Assembly: GCA_030765045.1 (NCBI GenBank)
Contig: CM060967.1
Coordinates: 147,699,751 to 147,763,750, forward strand
Source: Tenodera sinensis
Lineage: Eukaryota; Arthropoda; Insecta; Mantodea; Mantidae
Direction: 5' to 3'
DNA: 64,000 nt
The translations under genes were made by a program, and so were the position numbers. Positions 57,590 through 64,000 of this stretch are shown piece by piece. Every line of letters starts with the position of its first letter. Position 1 is the stretch's first letter. Below the pieces are notes generated by a model. It ran no database searches, had not been told where the DNA came from, and was given only the letters and a program-made list of their open reading frames with translations.

Positions 57590-58495
57590 TTTTAGCTCCA
57601 CATGCCACAATAATTAAAAATATGAAGTGTTTAAGATTCTCTTTATTTGTTCAGTAGCCCGTGGAGAGGAATGAACAAGAAGGGGAGAAAAGTCACTAGC
57701 CATGTCTGATATCTGGTTCTACCAATGAAAATGAATTGAGATAATTGGAACGTATGCGCTCTTTGTGTCGCCGAGCCCACAGTAAAATTTCGAGCTGTAA
57801 TTAAAAGCCCGCTGGCTTTGTTCTAACAGCTTCCCTACAACACGCCAGGTGGGGGTGGGTGGGGGATGGTTAGAGACGGCCGATCTTGCTTTAGATCCGA
57901 TCAGCAAACGTTCGTTTGTATGCTCAGAAGTGGAGATGACTGCTGGCTGGAATTTCCTCCTCTCTCTGTTTTTATTTGTTCCTCTCCGTCTCTTCGACTT
58001 CTCCGGTGGATTAAAAATCAGCCCACGTTTCGGAGAAATAATTTGGTGTGTGTTGCATTGAGCTTACTTTGCATTTTGCTGTCAAATTCAGTGTTTCATC
58101 AACCAGTTATTTTGTGCTATACAGCATGATAATTCCAATTGAACAAGGCAATTTTTCCCTGGTTCTCCCAGTCATTTTACGTCCATTGTCTAACTTTTGC
58201 GATATGTTTGACATGTTAATAAAGTATGACTGGAAGGGAATATGAAAACCTTTTGAAATATAAGGAAGGATGTCTGGTAAGATTCTCCGTTACAATCTTT
58301 GCGATCCAAACTAGGAAAAGAAGAGCAACAAAATCGAATATGAATAAGCACATTTATTTAAAACTAAGAGTAGTTGATCCCTATCAATCCCAAGGATCCA
58401 TAGATAATTTACTTTGATAATTACACAGAATAATAAATCAAGGTTAAAACATAAATATGGGAGGGAGAAGAATCATACCGCTATGCTAAATATAA
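57590..58495. other. Unassigned sequence
   Basis: AT-rich with a G-rich patch at 57848-57872 ('gtgggggtgggtgggggat'). No gene recognised. Confidence 0.35.
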
Positions 58496-58499
58496 ACCA

Positions 58500-58990
58500 C
58501 CAGGTGGGAAATAACGAATTTCAATAGGATTTTGAGCAAATTATTTCTAGACAAATGAAGAAAACAATTCGATAAGATCTAGTTGAATCCATACTAAAAT
58601 TTGGGCAAGGGGAATGGGCGCTTTTGAAAATTAGAAAGGTTGCATGTGGTAGCAGAGGATGGGATAAGAACAGTCAGAGTAATGGAAAATGAAGGAGGAG
58701 GTAAGGAACCTGATGGAAATGGGAGAGTAGAGGATTGATGGAAGAGTTATTCAATAGTATGGGCACGTGAGAAGAATACATGAATAAAGATGACCAAGAA
58801 ATGTACCGCGATAGTCACCGGGAAGAAATGAAAATAGGAGTGACCAAGTAAAATATCCTAAGCTGGCGTAAGTCAGGCGATGAAGGATCGACTTATGCAA
58901 AGGAGACTGAAAATATGGAGATATATAGCTGGTGGAATTAAGGGCAACCGCTGAAAGGTGGAATAGTCCACCTTTTATAAGCAGCCCATA
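58500..58990 (+). mobile_element. Non-LTR retrotransposon C-terminal remnant
   Basis: The frame at about 58745-58825 reads YGHVRRIHE, stop, R, stop, PRNVPR (the 'YGHV.RM.E.R.PR....W' signature), and another reads GVSQAMKDRLMQRRLKIWRY (about 58866-58925), matching the terminal 'SW..GV..AM..R.L....W..R..WR' block. Many stops. A different LINE family from those at 9040 and 59505. Confidence 0.6.
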
Positions 58991-58999
58991 CAGCAACGG

Positions 59000-59325
59000 T
59001 AAATAATATTGCGATGAATTCTTATACTGTATCACCTTAAACCAGAGCAGTCAAGAAAGATAAAGACTAACAAGAAATGAAAAATGGCATAAAATAACAA
59101 GGTCAGTCGGTACGATTCAATTCTGCTTGTCTTAAATAGAAACTTACCTATCGTCTCCAGGTCTTCCCTGCATTTCAGTAGGGTCCAACACGCCCTTATG
59201 TTTACGTTGGAGGTGGTGAGGGATTTCGGTAAGCTTTACCTTGCCAATATATGCATCCATAACTCTTCTTCTTCATTATCTGATTACCCTCCCCTTATGT
59301 AGGACTTACAAGCCAATGTCTAGGA
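59000..59325. other. Unassigned sequence
   Basis: Nothing recognised between the two elements. Confidence 0.4.
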
Positions 59326-59329
59326 TCAG

Positions 59330-59500
59330 ACACCTGTCTGGGAGAACAGGAACCCATGGACTTGACAGACTGAAGACTTGGAAGCAGGTGGTCAGCCAAG
59401 CACCACGAATACCACATGCGGTTCCCTGGGATCAAACCCGGGCCATCCAGGTGGTAGGCGAACGCTCTAACCTCTCGGCCACGACGCCGCGTAATCCACA
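59330..59500 (-). mobile_element. tRNA-Ser-like SINE, group E
   Basis: On the minus strand the head reads 'gtcgtggccgagaggttaga' (A box as in serine tRNAs), 'gcgttcgcctaccacc' and 'cccgggtttgatcccaggga' (B box), then 'ccgcatgtggtattcgtgg'. This is the best-preserved head of the group. The body beyond 59395 differs from the other copies. It abuts a LINE fragment on the right. Confidence 0.8.
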
Positions 59501-59504
59501 ACTC

Positions 59505-60110
59505 CTCCTCGGAAATGAGGCAGATTCTCATACCGTTTTTATCAATCTTTTTTACCATCCTGCGTGCTCAAATTCTAAGCTGTGCGTTTTACACGCTTCT
59601 GGCGTTGACGTGGTGTGTGCATGGATTCCTGGTCACGTAGGTTTGCCGGGGAATGAAATGACAGATTTGGCAGCAACGATGGCAACTACAGAACCCAGTA
59701 TTACCATCCCACGTGTTACTTCGGAAGACTGTAGGCTTGAAGTGTGGATAGCAGTGCTGTCGTGCTGGCACGAAGAGTGGTGAGCTCTCCGCGGTAATAA
59801 GCTTAGAGAAGTGAAAGAACTTCCGATAAACTGAGTAACTTCCTGTCGCATACCTCGCCGCGAGGAGGCTAGCTTACCTCGGTTGCGAGTAGGCTACTGC
59901 AATTTTTCGCATGGTTACCTATTTAAAAGGGACCCTGCCCCTCTATGTCCGTTGTGTGACAACCTTTTGTCAGTCCGTCACGTACTGCTAGAGTGTGCCT
60001 CTCTAGTGCACTTTCGGGATTCTCTGCAGACTTGCAGAAGTCTTAGCGGATGATAAAACAGCGGTTGGTAGAGTTTTTAAGCTTTTAGCGAAAAGTAATA
60101 TCAGTTTTAC
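59505..60110 (+). mobile_element. Non-LTR retrotransposon RNase H domain and zinc-binding tail
   Basis: The frame reads VDVVCAWIPGHVGLPGNEMT (about 59601-59660), the RNase H C-terminal motif of Jockey/I/R1-type LINEs. After a stop at 59781, other frames read RLRVGYCNFSHGYLFKRDPA and PLCPLCDNLLSVRHVLLECA, the Cys-Cys-His-Cys zinc-binding tail, with all four ligands kept. The continuous frame that starts at 59241 is a chance fusion of SINE and LINE. Same family as 44560-45560. Confidence 0.85.
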
Positions 60111-60114
60111 GGTT

Positions 60115-60395
60115 TAAAATTTTAGATATCTCTTAGATATATCCAGATATATCTATTTTTAATAAAATTTGGTTTGCGTAACTTTCAAATTATTCATTCA
60201 GAAATGGCAATGAAACAAACTATGTTAACGCAAACACGTTATTGTAAACAAGTTACTTTATAAAACATCCAAGAGTATCAGAAATACAACGGGGTAAAGG
60301 TATTTATAGATTAAATACAACGTATATGGTTTAACTTCATGGTACGCTCAGAACAAACGCTATTGCACAGAGGTTTAGAAGCTTTCGAAATGCAG
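60115..60395. other. Unassigned AT-rich sequence
   Basis: Nothing recognised. Confidence 0.4.
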
Positions 60396-60399
60396 GGGC

Positions 60400-60679
60400 T
60401 TTGTTTACGGCGCTAGCCGAGAACCTTGGATTCCAGAGTCCGTCGGTATGGACTATATACGTGAATGGACACGGACCAACAAGTTCATCAGAATTAGTTT
60501 TGTTGTTACAAGAAGTTGTTTGTTTTTAGCGTAGCAGTGTCAAGGGCAGTTAGACAGAACAATTGTGAGCTGTAATTCCGCACGTGCAATAGTGGTTCTT
60601 ATAACAGTGTTAACGTTTGGCTAACCGTTTTAGAAGAAATAAAGTGACATAAAAAGTAACCGTATTGTCTTTTGTCCCA
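60400..60679 (+). mobile_element. Possible LTR, 3' part
   Basis: An AATAAAGTGACATAAAAAG run (about 60638-60656) followed by 'taaccg' and 'ttgtccca' resembles the ends of the LTRs at 7466 and 8426. A TATA-like CTATATA lies at about 60450. No ends or target duplication established. Confidence 0.35.
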
Positions 60680-61304
60680 GTATGAACACTCGAAACACTC
60701 AGTAAGGCTGTTAACATCCTATGCCGTAAAAGTAATGTCCAACACTGAATACTACAGTACTGTTATGAGGACCCAGCATTCCTTGAAAATGTTACAAGAC
60801 TGCTGGTCTATTAGTCCTTTGGGTGGTAATGTTGCTCTACACACCGGCCACGATTGCGTGGTTTGCTTACACTTTAGTAGCCACGAATTCATTAGAGCGA
60901 ATGATCCGCTCAAAGTTGCTAGTACACATCAAAAGTGAACGCTTGTTTAAACACGTGTGTTACAGGTAAATACTTCAGAGTGTATAGTTATTATTGTTGT
61001 TTGCCTTGTTAATGCTCCAATGAAATGCCTGCAGAAACCTTCACACTTGGAGCAAGAATTTTTAAGTAGAGTAAAATCCCAATCATGCAATTTCAGGAGA
61101 TATTTTCAGATATGTGGATATTTAAACATTTTTATGCTCCATTTATATGCCACATTGAAGGTCACATCTGCGGTTTTTAACGTCTTAGAACAATTATTGC
61201 TCAAGGGCAATGTATTCACACGCTTAACGCTAATTTTTTAACTTTCGGTTTCTATTACTTACATAGTTTCTTTTTGTTTTCTTTTTTTTAATGTTTGCGT
61301 TAAA
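60680..61304. other. Unassigned; two unrecognised frames
   Basis: Frames of 88 codons (60672-60938) and 94 codons (60957-61241) on plus do not resemble a known family. By position they could be LTR-element interior, but no gag motif is visible. Confidence 0.25.
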
Positions 61305-61305
61305 T

Positions 61306-61325
61306 TCACACACACACACACACAG
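61306..61325. repeat. (CA)n microsatellite
   Basis: Ten pure CA units. Confidence 0.95.
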
Positions 61326-61384
61326 TCACACTCCCATTCATACTTCCAGATTATGGGGAGGACGGGCAATAATCATAGTGGAAC

Positions 61385-61478
61385 AAAAATTTCCACCCTC
61401 CCAGTTGGGATTCAAACTCAGGACACTTTGCACAGGAGGCAGGTGCTCTACTGACTGAGCTACGGGGTCAGCCTTAAT
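61385..61478 (-). mobile_element. tRNA-derived SINE head, group F
   Basis: On the minus strand: 'gaccccgtagctcagtcagt' (A box), 'agagcacctgcctcctgtg', 'gagtttgaatcccaac' (B box). It strongly resembles a tRNA, but the 3' side ('gggagggtggaaa') does not pair with the 5' end to form an acceptor stem, so it is a SINE head. Confidence 0.7.
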
Positions 61479-61479
61479 T

Positions 61480-62735
61480 GCTGCTCGTTAAAAACTGATG
61501 AAATCGCTACATAATTCGGACACTCTCCAAAGAAGTGTCTAAGACTTGCACAGCAAGTCGGTGCTTAGAAAATATCTGTTTATACAGCTGCTAAACTTTT
61601 AAAATAATTGAAGCACTCAAAGAGCAATTTGTTCAAGATTTAAAACCTCGTGACGAGGAGGTACGCCATAGATGTCTTAGTGTATATGGATACCACTTCC
61701 AACACTACGTAAATAAAGATTAGTACTCAATATAGGGTATGTTACTATTACACATGAGTAGAGGGTGGTTAGAGTGACCTGATCCGTGATTTCAAGTTAT
61801 ACTGCTGCTACGGGTTTGCTAAATGAAATGTCTTACCCTTCGTCACATCTGGAAGGCCATGATTACGACATCTAATATTATGAATTACTTCTACACGTTT
61901 TACTTGTATAAACTACTGTATTTTTCTGTTAGTTTTTCTTAAACTAGACAACAATAATTTGACGCAGAATTTATTTAATGTTGCACACATTTTGATTACA
62001 AAAAGAATTCATTTCTTTGTGAAACTTTAACTTCGTGTTTTTGATTTCAAAGCAATTTTCATAAAACACATACACATATATTAGCATTCATAGCATTACT
62101 ACTGAAGTGGGGTGTTCACAGCACCCTATATAAATATGTTTATATTAAGAATTAAAAAAAAGATGTATTACGCATTAGGCATTGTATTTTATATTTTATT
62201 AATTCAATTAAGTATAATTTTAATCATTAAGTTACTCCAATAATTATGCATTATTGATAAATCAATAACGTGTGTAAAATGGTTTCAAATGTTAGTGTAC
62301 ACACTATTTTTCAAATTAATAAAATAAAAAATCTTTAACTATTTTAAAATTATACAGAGATGTTAACGGATAGAGGAGAGCAGATGTATTTATAACACTT
62401 AAAACAATCCTGTCACAAGTTTGATGGAAAAGCACATTTTAACACAGACAGTTTTCATCATTACTACTAGGTGATTGGGGTGTTGTTAGCACCCCAGCGA
62501 TTAAAACTTGTGGTGTACGTTGTTGTGTATCTTTGAAAACACAAACAACGGTTTCGCAACAATGTGCACGTATTTCAACAACGGTAATATGCAGCTCAAC
62601 AGTGACCAGCATACTTCCCTAAATGCCAGTCAAGTTTTACATCTGGGGTGTCCTGAAAACCGCACATCCTCAATTAAAGGTTAAGTCAGTGTTGCACGTG
62701 TTCAACCTTACAAGATGGCGTAGAGTCTTGTTGAA
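61480..62735. other. Unassigned AT-rich sequence
   Basis: No gene. 'gtggggtgttcacagcaccc' near 62108 and 'ttggggtgttgttagcaccc' near 62475 are similar hairpin-like words, perhaps from a decayed pair of transposon ends. Confidence 0.35.
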
Positions 62736-62739
62736 AAAC

Positions 62740-63060
62740 CCAATAATAGATACAATTCATATTAAGACTTGTGCAACAGTGGCTTAAGGACAATGTTCCC
62801 GAGTCACCAAAATTGGCCAAATCCGAATCCGCTGGATTATCAACTATGAAACATCATCGAGAGTAAAGCTTGCTTAAAAATACAGAGAAATCTGGAGTCC
62901 CACAAACAATATTTCAGGTGAACAGAGCAGAATCTGAAAGTAAATGTCATCAGTGCTGTTATAGACAGTACCCTTTGAAAGCCTGCGTGACCTTCAAAGA
63001 ACATTTTGGGTAACTGCCTGTTCTTTGTATTAACTATGTTGTAGTTAATAACTGGCATGC
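62740..63060 (+). mobile_element. Tc1/mariner-like transposase C-terminal remnant
   Basis: One frame reads VQQWLKDNVPESPK, the next WPNPNPLDYQL, stop, NIIESKACLKIQRNLESHK. Together they match 'QQWL.DN.P......WPPNSPDLNPLDY..W..LESKAC.K.H.NLESLK', the third catalytic block of this transposase type. A frameshift and several stops follow. Confidence 0.75.
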
Positions 63061-63064
63061 AAAT

Positions 63065-64000
63065 ATTTGGATAGTGTCACAGTTTTTTGTGCTATCCACG
63101 TTTATAGTTGTGACAGAACTAATGATATGACTAGGTAATTAATTCAAATTATGTTGTGCATAACCCTTATTACATTTCAATCATTTTCAGAAACTATTAC
63201 AATTTTTATACTAATGCAAATGCTTGTTAAATGTCATTTTTTTAATGTTTTAAGTTATATTTTGATGTTCTGAGCATATTGAAAGAATCAGCACATAGTC
63301 TCTAGAACAGTGAGAAACTTTTGGGACAAGACTGTATTCAGGATAAAAACTTCCTGCCTAGCCAACTGGCAGCGCGCATTCGAATATAAGGTAGGCTAAG
63401 CAGCTGTTATGACATTGCAGGATTAAAAACAATAATGAAAATAACTGACGGACGTGTTGGAAATGAAATGTGTGCAGGGGAAATAATGTGCCCTCTTGAA
63501 TCATACTCGTTTGGTATCACAGTATTACTGAATAGCTGTGTGAACGGTGTGCCCCAAAAGTCCCACCTCGGAGAGTGCCATCAATACATCGGATATTATA
63601 ACGAGTATTCGTTTATTCTCGGGCTTCCACAGTGATGCTTTGAAGAAGCTTCAGGGATGTAAATTTATGGAGGTTTCGATAATATTACACCATAGATACG
63701 TTACAAACACGTGTAAGGTTTGCGTTTTAATCTTCATTTACACATAAATAAGGTTTTTATTGCATTAAACGTAATCACGAGAATCACCACCTTCAACTTC
63801 TGTACATTGTTTACTTCATATTTCCTCATATCACTTCCTCATTTTCTGTAGTTCATAAACTGAGTTCTCAATATTATTAATTTGTAAGTATGTTTCTTTC
63901 ATTACATTAGTCTTCATTTTTGTTACAATTGAAACTATTTTAAGGATCTGTCTTAAATATACAGATGTGCCCATATCTTCGTCTCTAAATTTAATGTGCT
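63065..64000. other. Unassigned AT-rich sequence
   Basis: No gene or element recognised to the end of the window. Confidence 0.4.

Noticed and set aside
59395..59500. Serine tRNA gene
   Set aside because: The A and B boxes fit, but no variable arm or acceptor stem is evident, and related SINE copies occur at 41050 and 42549.
59241..59783. 180-codon frame treated as one gene
   Set aside because: It joins unrelated sequence, an antisense SINE and a LINE RNase H fragment; only the last part is homologous to a protein family.
61385..61478. tRNA gene (good A and B boxes on minus)
   Set aside because: The 5' and 3' ends do not pair into an acceptor stem, and the 3' side continues into a SINE body.

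Overview
This window looks like gene-poor DNA from a large insect genome. It is AT-rich, no host protein-coding gene could be recognised, and there are no operons, ribosome-binding sites or other bacterial features. The content is decayed transposable elements, tRNA-derived SINEs and long microsatellites. A degenerate array of the insect telomere pentamer (TTAGG, read here as CTAAC) at 43022-43128 supports an insect, and long stretches without exons suggest a large genome such as that of a cockroach, termite, stick insect or cricket. That placement is inference, and I cannot name the species.

The dominant component is one dispersed non-coding repeat, called R900 here (full length about 880 bp). 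About 15 full or partial copies lie in both orientations: 1-448, 468-900, 5104-5720, 5721-6410, 18757-18852, 20425-20844, 26223-27036, 29185-29500, 39727-40436, 42417-42548 plus 42743-42800, 47936-48636, 49238-49565, 50771-51445, 54388-55006 and 56346-57230. Its 3' end also lies directly behind the C-terminus of a LINE open reading frame at 37108-37360, which suggests that R900 borrows, or derives from, a LINE tail.

Other elements are all broken. There are eight non-LTR retrotransposon remnants (9040-9450, 16560-17010, 37196-37360, 44560-45560, 47370-47806, 52690-53428, 58500-58990, 59505-60110). There are six Tc1/mariner (DDE) transposase remnants (3320-3718, 7765-8200, 15100-15345, 39080-39500, 46000-46290, 62740-63060). 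LTR-retrotransposon traces include a 378-bp solo LTR with a 4-bp target duplication (7089-7466) and an LTR end with a leucine-tRNA-type primer binding site (8330-8442). At least six tRNA-headed SINE groups occur; one copy inserted inside R900 with a 10-bp target duplication (42539-42752), and another apparently split a CCACCG array (12254-12507).

Layout: 0-7 kb holds R900 copies, SINEs and a mariner remnant; 7-10 kb holds LTR traces, a mariner remnant and an RTE-like LINE tail; 10.9-12.6 kb is a 1.3-kb CCACCG-type array; 13-37 kb is mostly unassigned AT-rich sequence with scattered R900 and SINE pieces; 37-60 kb is the densest region for LINE, SINE and R900 fragments; 60-64 kb holds an LTR-like piece, a SINE head and a mariner remnant. 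Nothing here works as a coordinated gene set. I found no convincing undescribed biological system; the most interesting lead is the link between R900 and a LINE tail.
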